Shown here in pieces: positions 24,101 through 35,135 of a DNA stretch of 64,000 nucleotides (positions are counted from its first letter, which is position 1; each line of letters opens with the position of its first letter). This stretch comes from Azolla pinnata (Eukaryota; Streptophyta; Polypodiopsida; Salviniales; Salviniaceae), in NCBI GenBank assembly GCA_037176905.1, contig JBBBWG010009446.1, positions 26,403-90,402 on the forward strand, given 5' to 3'. Both the position numbers and the translations under genes were made by a program. The notes under the pieces were generated by a model, which did no database searches, was not told where the DNA came from, and saw only the letters and a list, made by a program, of their open reading frames with translations.

Positions 24101-26926
24101 AATTCTATTAGGTAGATCCATATCAGGCAAATTAAAATCTGTTCTCTCTCTTTCTCTCTCCAACACATTGTGGCGCTTGGCAGCTGTATATTATTGGAAA
24201 GTGGAGGGGATAATCTACCTTGGAAAAGTCTTTTCCAACTTAATGATGTTTATGAAGGTTTTTTAGATATGTTTGGAGATGCTTATGGTATACAAATGTG
24301 GGGTGCGAAAATAAATGCATTTTGATGGCTTTTGGTCATAATACATTACTGGTTGGAAAATGTCTCAAATGGTATGACTTAGAGAATTGTAAGAAATGTT
24401 TGTTAGAAATGTGTTATTCAAAACTAGAGGGGATAATCTACCTCAGAATAGACTTTTGCTAGCAATATAATTAATCAAGGGTTTTAGATAAGTTTTGGAG
24501 GAGGTTATGGGATACAAATGTGCGATGCAAAATTACATGCATTCTGATGGCTTTTGATCCATGATGCATTACCGGTGGGAAGATGGGTCAAGTGGCAGGA
24601 CTCAGCGAATTGTAAGGACTGTTTGTTAGAAAGTGGAGATTGACAACAGGCTCTATGGTATTTTGTTTTTGCCCATTCAAAATGTGGATGCATGTATGAC
24701 TTGGGGCAGAGCAGTTCGGGGGAGTATTGAATGGAGTAATGGCATTGTATGAAGGTAGTAGTATCAGTATTTATTATGTAATTAATAGGGGAAAGCTATA
24801 ATCGCAATTGTTTGTTTACTTAGCAAGTGCAAGAGGAAGAGGAGCATTTATGATGGGAATCTTTGGTTGAAGTCATCTTGTAGTGACTCTAGAGATCTAG
24901 ATGTAATTTATATTTCGAGATATACACGAGCCTGCAGCTGTGGTAATAAAGGCCAAATGGAACTTGTGCATGTGTTGAAAGGGGAGTCGAATTACATTCT
25001 AGGTACTTCAGGACAATATTGAAAACAAGAGAGTATATTTTGGAACATCATCCATATTTCTGAAGGTTCATGGGTGGTTTAGTTTGGAATTACAGAACTC
25101 TAACTTTCCTATTCTGACTGCCAAATACATCGACAGTTGCATGATGGATGCCAAGGCAATTCATGGATGTATAGATTCAGAAGTCTATTCTGATCAGTCC
25201 AATGGTTTAATATCATAGAAATATCCTTGTAACTTAATTACGTCCTCTTAACATAAAGCTGCATCTTGTTAAAAATAAAAAAACTGTAATATGGATATGA
25301 ACAAAGTGTAGGCTTTTTAGATGATTTAATTTAGTAATGTGGAACATCAGACATTTGGTGCTCATATAGTGGTTATATCCATACTTGTATCTGCTGCGCC
25401 TGTTCAAATTATGTCCATACTTGTATCTGCTGCGCCTGTTCAAATTATGTCCATACTTGTATCTGCCGCATCTGTTCAAATTATGTGCATACTTGTATCT
25501 ACTGCGTCTTTTCAAATTATCTGCTGCGTCTGATGTGGAACATCAGACATTTGGTGCTCATATAGTGTTTATATCCATACTGTATGCCTAGTTTTGTGTG
25601 AAATATCTCTATTCCTCCAAATTATGTCTGAGCACAAATTGTATTTCCAGGGTATCAACCGAAATGAGCTTGAGCGTTTTGATTCAGAAAGGCAACGGGG
25701 TTTCCTGGATATGATCAAGGGATTAGTTCATACTCAGGTCTGTAAGACGTTAAGAATACTGCATCGTTTATGCTAAATATAAGGTTGATACTTAACTTGA
25801 TTGCATAGTACTCTTGTACTTTCTTTTATCATATAAACTTACCGACGAATATTACATACAATATTCGAGAATCATATGAATTATGCTTTCTACCATGGTT
25901 TCACAGTTTTAAATTATGGTTCCTTTCCAGTTGACATGTTCCTTGGGTCCATAAATTCTTTCCTCGTTTGGCTCTGGAGAAAATTATTTACTGTGCTTGT
26001 TTCTGTAGAGGACTCCTGTATATTGTTGAGAGTTCGTTATGTTAAAAAATGCCTTTCTGAGAACTTTTACATATAGAGCAATAATGGCTGTACCGTGCTT
26101 TCAAGTTTCAACCTTACAGAATAATATAATTCATAGGTTGCATGGCTGTGGGGCTGAACTTACATGTTTGCATTGATTGTACATCAATAAATCATGGCTG
26201 ATGTAAAAGTGAAGTAGTGACCCAGAGTGACCTTCATGAGAGAGCTTTTAGTTTTCATCTCTGGGAAATGAGGGTAACCTGCAATTCAAAAACATGATAG
26301 GTCTTAAGGCAGCCATTCTGAGAAACCAACGTTGTGTAATTCCGGAATGGGATGTGGTCCTTCTATACCCTGATATTTTCAAATACAGTAATACATGAGA
26401 TTGGTCCCCATGGGAGAATTTTAATTTGGATCTACAGGACATGTGATTGGCTTAGAAACTCAAAAAGAAGGCCACAGCGAGCTGCTTGAGATACCACTAT
26501 AGCAAAGGAGGACTATTTAATGCGAAATTCAATGTAGTTTTATGGTCAAATTAGAGTTCTAGCTTGGAGAAAAATGTATTGGGTCATCAACATCCAATAT
26601 AGTCGAGCATGAGGAAACTATCTTTCGAAAAACATAGATAAAGCAAGGATATGTCTTGTCAGGGACTTGCATTAACCGACAAACGGCTTTCTATTAACAT
26701 TTAGGTCTATGCTTTTCTAGCTGAAATAGTTAAAATGCAGAGGTTCATCTTTGAAAACGTCATTTGATCGCTATTAAGAAAGGCTGGCTTGACGGGTTTG
26801 GTATGCTAATTCTTTCAGGTCAGAAGTGCAGAACAACTTTCAAATCTATGGTCGACCATAGCGGAGGAATATAGTATCGATGGAAACATGCCATATTCTC
26901 CTGGTGTAACCACATCCAGGCCATGA
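18126..26926 (+). CDS. SNX2: Sorting nexin 2-type PX-BAR protein
   Basis: Predicted retromer-associated sorting nexin acting on endosomal membranes. Exons 18126-19064, 19191-19400, 19753-20013, 25651-25737 and 26819-26926 keep frame and give 534 residues. Residues 1-100 are acidic, Ser-rich and probably disordered. The PX domain (about 101-226) shows the phosphoinositide-binding features R151-R152-F153, a Pro-rich P-S-R-P-D-K loop near 173-178 and HRRAAIEKYL. The BAR domain (about 270-534) is helical, with EEEKEFLEKKKKLEILE, then H-K-A-V-G-D-V-M-G-E-F-G, and A-A-R-E-Y-Q-R-I-K. Plant SNX2a/2b share this build and similar length. Start ATG at 18126 or 18132; two uORFs overlap it. The third coding intron (20014-25650) carries a LINE relic. 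Confidence 0.9.
20140..25290 (+). mobile_element. Decayed LINE (non-LTR retrotransposon) in SNX2 intron
   Basis: At 21226 the + strand reads M-R-I-L-S-W-N-V-Q-G-L-G-G, the typical N-terminus of the LINE apurinic endonuclease domain. Around 22370-22440, a spacer-like ESLVDDPIEMRNIA...FH..LL follows. From about 24290 to 24650 is zf-RVT-like sequence (W-L-L-I-H-D-A-L-P-V-G-R-W-V-K-W, then C-K-D-C-L-L-E). Many stops and frameshifts interrupt all of it. The zf-RVT block occurs twice (about 24195-24412 and 24424-24640), so the 3' part is internally duplicated. A poly-A-like AAAATAAAAAAA lies near 25272. The limits are approximate. The 5' part at 20520-20850 repeats GATGAAATTG(C/T)TG several times. 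Confidence 0.7.
25337..25580. repeat. 36-bp x 4 repeat flanked by 48-bp direct repeats
   Basis: Four 36-bp units (TCCATACTTGTATCTGCTGC ... TTCAAATTATG) start at 25378, 25414, 25450 and 25486. The block is bracketed by two near-identical 48-bp copies (ATGTGGAACATCAGACATTT ... TATATCCATAC) at 25337-25384 and 25533-25580. It lies about 70 bp upstream of SNX2 exon 4, between the LINE relic and the acceptor. Confidence 0.9.
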
Positions 26927-27576
26927 GGACTGTTTTTTAACCTGTATCGGGAGTTCAACAAGACATAAAAAAGGCTTCTCAGGAGGAAAATAATTGAATT
27001 GCATCACTCTGATTGCTTTGATTTTCTTTCATAAATAAGAGGGCATCATCATGGAAGAAACTGTTCTTCTTCCATTCACTTGTTCAATCTGTTTTTACAG
27101 TCTCCCCGCGCTTTCTTATTTTATGCAGTGCTGCCATTTGCCCTTGTAATGCAAAAAATGTGAATGTTCCTTATTTCAATGGGCAGAATATATTTCAATA
27201 ACGTATTCTGCCCCTTGAGCAAGTTGAAGCGGCGGAGTAACCCAAGTTCCAACTCAGAAATTTGTGGTTATGTTATCTGACTCATCAAAATCATGGATGG
27301 ATGGATAGATACCTGAGGAATATAGTGGCAAGTCTAGCGATGCATCACCAACGATGTACATATACGTCGAATTAGAGGTGAAATACTATGGTGGAGTTCT
27401 GGTACTGATTTATGGTTGAAAGATAACGTTTTGGACGGGTAAGCTTGCATGTGACCAACGTATAGATGCTCTGCTTCAATGAGAATCATCAGTTGTAGGA
27501 GTTTCCAAAGAAAAGGGTTGAAATTGAAATTAAGTATTGTTTAGAGCTAAATTGTGTTAAGGCGCTTAAACATCAA
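26927..27576. other. SNX2-like 3' UTR and spacer
   Basis: AT-rich, with poly-A-signal-like AATAAA-type motifs (CATAAATAAGAG near 27030). No other gene is recognised before the tRNA. Confidence 0.45.
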
Positions 27577-27648
27577 GGGCATTTGGTCTAGTGGTATGAT
27601 TCTCGCTTAGGGTGCGAGAGGTCCCGAGTTCAATTCTCGGAATGCCCC
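27577..27648 (+). tRNA. tRNA-Pro (anticodon AGG)
   Basis: A 72-nt cloverleaf. The acceptor stem GGGCATT pairs perfectly with AATGCCC, leaving discriminator C. The D-arm contains TGGTCTAGTGG (A box). The anticodon stem CTCGC/GCGAG encloses loop TTAGGGT, giving anticodon AGG, which reads CCU after A34 modification. The T-arm has GAGTTCAATTC (B box). There is no intron and no encoded CCA. A T-rich run (CTTTTG) just downstream suits RNA polymerase III termination. All invariant positions appear intact, so it is probably functional. Confidence 0.97.
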
Positions 27649-27974
27649 ACTTTTGTTTCTTTTATTTTCTCAAACAACAATTCATGTTTTCCTTGATGCT
27701 ACTTTTCCTTTTCTGTCCTTTTTTCCTTCTTCTTTTTTTTTAATGGTTTTTACTCCCTCCAGATCAATTAATTGACTGACTACCTGTTCAGCTGGGTAAC
27801 TATAACTTGGCCATGATGGATGGATGGATCGATCGATCAATCAATTGATTGCATTCATTTGACGTCTCTGTCCTTGACATCATCTTGATACAAGGATGAC
27901 GAGACGATTGTCGGAACCGATGGCAAGCAGCGTGTTCGATCGATTCTTAACAGCGCATTCAGTACTCGCAATCG

Positions 27975-28138
27975 TCTCCATCCGATGACACTGATCCCAA
28001 GTGTATTATCTCCATCCGATGATACTGATCCCAACTGTATTATCTCCATCCGATGATATACTGATCCCAACTGTATTATCTCCATCCGATGATATACTGA
28101 TCCCAAGTATATTATCTCCATCCGATGCTACTGATCCT
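27975..28138. repeat. 34-36-bp minisatellite (5 units)
   Basis: Units starting TCTCCATCCGATGATACTGA and ending CCCAACTGTATTA begin at 27975, 28009, 28043, 28079 and 28115. The third and fourth units carry an extra TA. A (GATC/GATG) microsatellite lies just left at 27815-27850. Overlapping ORFs on both strands reflect the repeat. Confidence 0.93.
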
Positions 28139-28325
28139 GGCAAGCTTGCCAGCGGCATCGGTGGTGTAATCAATAGGATGGATGGATGATCATCCATCAC
28201 CAGCACCATCACCATCACCAGCCTTTATGCATAGATGTATTATGGGCGTATAGATACGCGTACGCATACGCATGTATGCCTAAATACTCGTATATGTACA
28301 CGTACGCATGTATAAATACGATGCA

Positions 28326-28332
28326 TATAAAC
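28326..28332 (+). promoter_or_regulatory. Probable TATA box of small secreted-protein ORF
   Basis: TATAAAC lies 67 bp upstream of the ATG at 28393, which would place the transcription start near 28355. It is the only TATA-like element close to that ORF. Confidence 0.45.
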
Positions 28333-28392
28333 AGAGATCAGTAGCTTAGAAGCTTCCTTCGTGACCGCTCCCCAAACTGTTTGCCTGCAGCT

Positions 28393-29067
28393 ATGGCGGG
28401 CGTATCATCAGCATCATCATCGCCTGCATGTCGAGCGGCAGTGCTCGCGCTCGTGCTGCTGTTCGCCGGGGGCTCTGCTGCTGCTTCTGTGGTCGTGGAC
28501 AACGAATCCAGCATCGACATAGCCCTGGTGCCCAACGCGCAGCAGCAGCAGCAGCTGCTGCTGCGTGGAGATGAAGGTGAAGGTGAAGGTGAAGGTGAAG
28601 GTGAAGGTGAAGGTGATGCGGGCGATGTGGGGATTGTGGTGAAGGCAGGCGGGCATGCGGTGGAGGTGCAGCTCTACGGCGCTACCACAACGACAGACCG
28701 ATCGCCTGCTGCCAATGCTAGCGGCGATGGTGGTGGTGGTGCTGCTGCTAATCATAGCAGCAGCAGCAGCAGCAGGAAGAGTCAGAGGAAGAAGAGGCAA
28801 CAGCAGCAGTACTACTGCGTGGTGAGGAACTTGGGCAACGGGCGCAGCAGCAAGCCCCTGGGCCTCGCCGATGGCTCTCTGCTGCTGGTTCTCGACCATC
28901 ATCATCATCATCATCATCATCATCGTCAGGTTAATACCAGCAGCAGCAGCAGCTATGGCGGCGCTAGAAGGAGCGGCGTCGTCGACGTCTTCCTCACGGG
29001 GGCGCTCTCCGTCAATGGCACCACAGCGCAGCTCCTCGCCACTCCCCTTCTGCTCCTGCGCCTCTAG
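28393..29067 (+). CDS. Putative secreted low-complexity protein, unknown function
   Basis: A single-exon 224-codon ORF, more GC-rich than its surroundings. Residues 1-32 look like a signal peptide: a hydrophobic core AAVLALVLLFAGG followed by small residues AAAS. The rest alternates short hydrophobic beta-like stretches (SVVVDNESSIDIALV, VGIVVKAGGHAVEVQLYG, YYCVVRNLGNG, GVVDVFLTG) with low-complexity runs: Q5, seven Glu-Gly repeats, a Ser run, and nine consecutive His. No family was recognised. The strand pattern and the YYC...VDVF arrangement faintly recall plant S1-type secreted proteins, but the key pattern is not convincing. A TATA-like box sits at a suitable distance. Expansion of GAAGGT, CAG/AGC and CAT codons shows repeat slippage inside the frame. 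It could be a real gene or a chance GC-rich ORF. Confidence 0.5.
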   Translation: MAGVSSASSSPACRAAVLALVLLFAGGSAAASVVVDNESSIDIALVPNAQQQQQLLLRGDEGEGEGEGEGEGEGDAGDVGIVVKAGGHAVEVQLYGATTTTDRSPAANASGDGGGGAAANHSSSSSSRKSQRKKRQQQQYYCVVRNLGNGRSSKPLGLADGSLLLVLDHHHHHHHHHRQVNTSSSSSYGGARRSGVVDVFLTGALSVNGTTAQLLATPLLLLRL

Positions 29068-29074
29068 CCCTCAC

Positions 29075-29542
29075 TCTCTGCAATATTCCATCATCATCAT
29101 CATCACCACCACCGTCATCATCATCAAATAAGTCTTCTTGTACTTCATGGATTCTCTGTCTCAAACCCTAAACCCTAAACCCTAAACCCCAAACCCTAAA
29201 CCATCACCACCACCATCATCATCAAATAAGTCTTCTTGTACTTCATGGATTCTCTGTCTCAAACCCTNNNNNNNNNNNNNNNNNNNNNNNNNNNNNNNNN
29301 NNNNNNNNNNNNNNNNNNNNNNNNNNNNNNNNNNNNNNNNNNNNNNNNNNNNNNNNNNNNNNNNNNNCTAAACCATCACCACCACCATCATCATCAAATA
29401 AGTCTTCTTGTACTTCATGGATTCTCTGTCTCAAACCCTAAACCATCGCCACCATCATCATCATCACCATCATCATCACCATGATCATCACCATCATCAT
29501 CGTCATCCGCACCATCATCACATCAGCAGCAGCAGCAGCACC

Positions 29543-29573
<31 letters not shown>

Positions 29574-29900
29574 CCACCATCATCATCATCAGCAGCAGCA
29601 GCACCACCATCATCATCATCATCATCATTAGCACCATCAGTATCATCATCATCTCAGCATCAATCATCATCTGACCACCATCATCTTCTTCATCAGCACC
29701 ATCATCATCATCATCTTCATCACCATCAGCACCATCATCATCTGATCACCACCATCATCTTCATCAGCACCATCATCATCATCATCATCATCACCACCAC
29801 CAACATCATCATCATCATCACTACCATCGCTCATCATCATGATCACCACCACCATCAAATCATCAGCATCATCATCATTGTGGCAATGGCGACGCATCGC
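29075..29900. repeat. CAT/CAC-rich low-complexity block with telomere-motif units and assembly gap
   Basis: A unit of CAT/CAC trinucleotides followed by AAATAAGTCTTCTTGTACTT, CATGGATTCTCTGTCTC and AAACCCTAAACC occurs near 29099, 29205 and 29376. The first copy carries five telomere-type repeats at about 29161-29202. From 29430 to 29880 the sequence is nearly pure (CATCAT/CACCAT/AGC)n. Polyhistidine and polyserine ORFs on both strands are artefacts of this composition. The run of N at 29268-29367 sits inside the repeat, so the true length is unknown. Confidence 0.9.
29268..29367. other. Assembly gap (N run)
   Basis: About 100 undetermined bases within the CAT/telomere-motif repeat. The repeat probably collapsed or could not be spanned. 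Confidence 0.97.
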
Positions 29901-31670
29901 ACATTCAATCGGTAATGCTGTGTCACGTACGATATTCGAAATTATCGCTAGCATTTTAAAAATGTCGCATTCGATCGTCGATGCTGTCGCATACGATGAT
30001 ATTCGGAATTGTTAATCGCCTAGCATTCGAAAAAATGCGGTGCTTCCGACGCGGCGATTGAGAATTCCAACCAACGCTTTGACGTAACGATCATCGAGGG
30101 CATCCAAGCGATCGATAATCTCATGAGTATTGTGATGGCCCCCAAGTCATTTTGCATGAGGATTTGGAAAATGTGGTATGTATGAGTCATGACTAACCAG
30201 TTTGCTCGTTCTCGACAAACTGTTGCTAGACTGATCTGATAACTTTGTATGATGATATAAACTCTACCCACCAAAATAATAGGTGGGCTGATTTGTGTTT
30301 GATCAGAGTAAAAGATAAATCCGAAGCAACTAACTTTAAAGTCGAGGATTGAAATCGAAAATGAACGAAATTAGCACACCCGTGACACCTGGAAAAATAT
30401 GTTGGCCAGACTAGTTCGATATTGGGCTGTATGGAAGCAGCCAAGTGTAGTACATCATCGCAAGTATTCGCATGTTCTTACATATGAACAATTGTGCAAG
30501 TAATTTATTCAAACAAATCGGCAATTTGCGCATTCAAAATTAGGCCACTACAATTTTACGCAAGGTAACAACCAACTGAAATATTGGGGCAGCAACCGAC
30601 AGTGTTTGGGTGATTCAATGCGCCACCAACAATTAATAATTTGTGAGTTTTGAGACGACGATGACTTGTTAATTGATCAGGCCATTTGTTGGGCCTTTGT
30701 TATATTTAAGATAAATTTGTGTCCTAAACCTTTTGCCGTAGCGACAACAAATTTGTGCTTTTGAGCACTTGTAATACATAGGCAAAAACCTTCTATATTT
30801 CTATGAATCTGAAAGAGAGAGCATATTAGTTCACCATCATCTATTGAGGATTTGAATTCCAAGGGTCTTGAGTTTAGCGAGCATTGTGCCTATTGATCGA
30901 TTGGCCTCCCAATTTGTTGTAAGTTCATTTCTCGGTTGGGCATATCTGCTTGTTGCATTGTCCTGCATAGTTTTATGATCCACATTTGGTATTAAAATCC
31001 TTTGATACTAGTACTAAAATCTTTATTTACATCAGGGCATGAAGCTGCAGCAGAACCGCGTGTGTTGACATATCGAGATGGGGAATGCGTGTTATTTGGG
31101 ACTCTATTTTTGGAATATTTGAAGCAAAGCTATATACATGTATAAGTTTCGGATTGAAACGTTTCTATGAATTTGCTATAATTTTTTATAGAGTAACTCG
31201 TTATTACTATGCAATGTCTCGATATTGGATAGCGAACTATTTGACCGCCTCGGCCTCGTTTATAAACTTAAGGAAAAAAAGAAAAACTGCGATGGACTAC
31301 ACAACTCTCCTGGAATCGCTTCGTATCGTCTCCCGAGACTATCTTTGTAACTAGCCGGGTTTTCGATTCAGGCAAAGCCATCTTCACGATCGGCGATCTC
31401 GGCCGAAAACTATCAAAGAGCTCGGATTCGCACGCTCCTCATCGCCCCATTCGAAAGGATCGAAAGGGTCTTTAATCAACTCTACGAAAGGATCGTCCAT
31501 TCGTCAGTCATAACGAAAGAAGAAAGAGGCGAAAAGAAAGAAGAAGAACCCCCAGAAAGACTTGCCAATGTCGATTTCCCGTCCCAGGGTCTTTTTTGTG
31601 TTTTTTTAACTGGGGGCCCACTGGACGCGGACATTGCCACGCACAGTGTGAAACGGAATGTGTCTAGATG
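29900..31670. other. Intergenic stretch, nothing recognised
   Basis: Short ORFs occur (one of about 89 codons at 31085-31354), but none shows a known motif. The left 150 bp contains repeated TCGCATTCGAT/GTCGCATACGAT phrases. No RNA gene was seen. Confidence 0.45.
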
Positions 31671-31676
31671 TGTGTA

Positions 31677-31703
31677 GAAGCTTCTAGAAGCTCCGGAAGC
31701 TTC
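31677..31703. promoter_or_regulatory. Heat-shock element cluster upstream of CPN60 alpha
   Basis: GAAgcTTCtaGAA at 31677-31689 is a perfect three-unit nGAAnnTTCnnGAAn heat-shock element. A further GAAgcTTC follows at 31696-31703. It lies 150-180 bp upstream of the chaperonin ATG and directly precedes a (TTC)n tract at about 31701-31754. HSF binding is inferred from the established HSE consensus. Confidence 0.75.
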
Positions 31704-31854
31704 TTCTTCTTCTTCTTCTTCTTCATCTTCTTCTTCTTCTTCTTCTTCTTCTTCGTCTTGCTTCGCTTCTGCAGCCTTATCCCCATCTCTCTCTGCAGAC
31801 AGTGCTTCTCGTTGCGAGCGATTCCCCTTTGCAGCCGCAGCCGCCGCCATAGCC

Positions 31855-34800
31855 ATGGCCACTCAAGCTCTCCTCAACCATGGTCTCCTCGCCTCCCTCT
31901 CTTCCCCAACCCCCTCCTCTGCCGTTCCGGTGAGTATCTCTTCTTCTTTCCCTTCCCCCTTCTCTCTGCCTCTCTGCCGCTGCAGAATCGAGCCCCGGAG
32001 GACCGAAACCCTAAGTCCCCCTCACGTAATTCGGGGTCCTGCCCGCGATTCACCTTCTTGTTCTGTGTGTTTGCTTGCGTGGATGACGTTTCAGTCCAGG
32101 AAAAGCTTCCATGGCAAGCAGCTCCAACGCAGCTTTCATGCGTCCTCTTCTTCCGCGTCGTCTTCTCGCCGAGGAGGTCGGAGAAGGCTTATGGTGCGGG
32201 CGGAAGCGAAGGATATCGTGTTCGATCAGAAATCAAGGGCCGCTCTGCAGGCTGGCATTGACAAGCTCGCTGATGCTGTCGGTGTGACGCTTGGGCCCCG
32301 AGGTTGGAATGCGCTTCTATCATGCATCCCTTATATGTTCTCTCTATCTCTCTTTCTGTGCCTGCCTGTAGGAGTGTCTGAATGTGTTGTGGATAGGTAG
32401 AGGGAAAGGGGGAATATGATGTCTGCGGCGCTTCAAATGTACTAGTATGATAGCTAGCAAGTGGTGTATGTAACTGTATACGCAGCTTTCGGAGGAATTC
32501 TCCTCTGCATGTGCCAACATGTTCTGCAGTTTGCCTTCCTTGTAAGCTTACAAGGGGGGGGGGGGCTTGAACTACTCAAAACTATTATTTGCATTGTCAC
32601 TGAGCTTGTGATTAGGCTAGAAAGTTGACTTGAGTTGCGATGCTATGCGCAGGGCGTAATGTTGTGCTTGATGAATTCGGTTCACCGAAGGTCGTCAATG
32701 ATGGTGTCACCATTGCTCGCGCCATCGAGTTGCCAGACCCCATGGAGAATGCTGGAGCTGCTCTTATTCGAGAGGTGAGGTGAAATGAAGGCCAATCGAA
32801 GAGTCAGAAATGTTCGGCAGTTGTACAAGAATCTCTATCGGCGAGCGATTCTTGCATGATATAAGCCATAACTCACTGTGCTATGTTGTCTTGAATGAAG
32901 GTGGCTAGCAAGACTAACGATTCAGCTGGAGATGGGACAACAACAGCATCTGTCCTTGCAAGGGAGCTCATTGAGCTGGGGCTCCTGACTGTGACTTCTG
33001 GTGCGAATCCTGTGGCTATCAAGAAGGGTATAGACAAGACTGTGGCAGCATTGATTGATGAGTTGAAGAAGGCATCTCGACCCGTGAAGGGAAGAGAGGA
33101 TATAAAAGGTTTGTGGAGCACTCTCGTTAACTGTTGGGTTGCAAATTTCTCACCATGACTACGTGCCGCACATTCATGAAGTGCTTTTGCACACATTGGC
33201 TGTAGATCTAGATCATCATGTTCTTGCTTTTCTTTATGGATTAAAACTCATTCACCATCAAAGTAGTTGCCGCAAGACTAATTTTCTCTAATCAGCATAC
33301 GGTGGATGTGCATGTTGCCATTTGGGGTGGATGTGCATGTTGCCATTTGTGTCTAGGAGTCGGTTTGTGTACTCATTTTCTGTATTTTTTGGCAGCTGTT
33401 GCTTCAATATCTGCAGGCAACGACGATTTCATTGGCACTATGATTGCTGATGCCGTTGACAAAGTGGGCCCTGATGGTGTCCTTTCTATTGAATCATCCT
33501 CTTCCTTTGAGACCACAGTCAGTGTCGAAGAGGGCATGGAGGTTAGTAATGTTTGTTTTTTCGATTTAACGTTTGTAGAGCATGTTGAATTGTGGCCGGA
33601 AAAAATGATTTCTTTTTCTTGCTTGTGCAGATCGACAGGGGTTATATCTCCCCACAGTTCGTCACCAATCAGGAGAAACTGATTGTTGAATACGACAATG
33701 CGAGGATTCTCGTGACCGATCAGAAGCTTACAACAATCAAGGATATATTACCTCTGCTAGAGAAGATCTCACAACTCAATGCTCCACTTGTTATTGTCGC
33801 GGAGGATGTGACGGGTGAAGCACTTGCAACCTTGGTGGTGAATAAACTGCGTGGCATAGTCAGTGTGGCTGCATTGAAAGCACCTGGGTTCGGAGAGAGG
33901 AGAAAGGCGTTACTTCAGGACATTGCGATTGTTACAGGTATGGATATTAACAAGGTTGATAGCTTTCATATCTCATTCTAGCCCAGAAATTTCCTGTTTT
34001 GATGGCCTATTGAGCTGAACATTCGTACTTCTTATCTGACGCTTTTCTGTAACAGGTGCTGAGTACATAGCTACTGATCTTGGGTTAAAGACCGAGGAGA
34101 CCACTGCAGAGCAGCTTGGAATTGCTCGCAAGGTCACCATCACCAAGGACTCCACCACCATTATTGCAGATGCTGCTACTAAGGATGAGATTCAAGCAAG
34201 AATAGCTCAAATCAAGAAGGAGCTTGCAGAAACTGATTCTATATATGATACCGAGAAGCTGTCTGAACGCATTGCCAAGCTATCGGGTGGAGTAGCAGTT
34301 ATCAAGGTAGATGCGAAACTTGCAGATAAATTTTCGTTACGGGTTGTAAGCGGGTTTAAAACCCTGTATGAGGTGTGGTTCGATTGATCGATGGATCTTG
34401 ACATGGGAAAAAGCAACTTGAAATGAAAATTAGGCGCATTTGGGATATGTAGCGAGCTAGCTATTCACCGTGGAGTTGCGATTATTGATTCTGTTGGATG
34501 CAAGTGGTTCTCTTTACTTGTAACTTAGGAAGATCGACCGATGTTGCAGGTCGGAGCTGCCACCGAAACCGAGTTGGAGGATAGGAAGCTGAGAATCGAA
34601 GATGCAAAGAATGCGACGTTCGCAGCGATTGAGGAGGGGATCGTACCCGGCGGTGGGGCAGCGTATGTCCATCTGTCAGCTCTGGTGCCAGCGATCAAGG
34701 AGACGATCAGCGACCCGGAGGAGAAGCTGGGAGCAGATATCGTGCAGAAGGTAAAGGATTGGATCTATAGAAACGATGGAAAATACGGATTTTTTATGCG

Positions 34801-35135
34801 GATACCGACAGGTTAAGGTTACGATATGGAACGATTTTCTGCAGGCGTTATTGGCACCAGCAGCGCTGATAGCCAACAATGCAGGGACGGAAGGGGATGT
34901 GGTTGTGGAGAAGCTGCTGGAGAGCAAGTGGGAGATAGGGTACAATGCGATGACTGATACATACGAGGACCTTCTGGAGGCGGGTGTGATCGACCCTGCC
35001 AAGGTCACGAGGTGTGCTCTGCAAAATGCGTCTTCCGTCGCTGGCATGGTTCTCACCACGCAAGCCGTCGTGGTGGAGAAGAAGAAGAAGGTGCAGCAGG
35101 CTTCCACCGCCCCTGTTTCCGGCATGACCCTCTAA
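31855..35135 (+). CDS. CPN60A: Plastid chaperonin 60 subunit alpha (RuBisCO-binding protein alpha)
   Basis: Group I chaperonin that folds stromal proteins, including RuBisCO large subunit, with CPN60 beta and CPN20/CPN10. Exons 31855-31929, 32095-32302, 32653-32774, 32901-33108, 33396-33541, 33631-33937, 34056-34306, 34550-34750 and 34845-35135 keep frame and give 602 residues. Residues 1-60 form a Ser/Arg-rich plastid transit peptide; the mature part starts near A61-E-A-K-D-I-V-F. Diagnostic blocks: VTLGPRGRNVVL, the ATP-site GDGTTTA (D146), [34 protein letters not shown], and [11 protein letters not shown] preceded by the conserved Asp457. [14 protein letters not shown] and the C-terminal [11 protein letters not shown] match the alpha rather than the beta subunit. 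A heat-shock element lies upstream. Intron 2 contains a G-run near 32562. Confidence 0.97.

Noticed and set aside
28417-28923. 168-codon antisense ORF starting with poly-Met
   Set aside because: It is the shadow of CAT/GAAGGT/AGC repeats on the opposite strand of the candidate secreted-protein ORF.
29408-29954. His/Ile/Ser-rich ORFs on both strands
   Set aside because: Pure CAT/CAC/AGC trinucleotide composition; no unique sequence.
31482-31862. Antisense ORF with long Glu run upstream of CPN60A
   Set aside because: It comes from the (TTC)n tract in the chaperonin leader.
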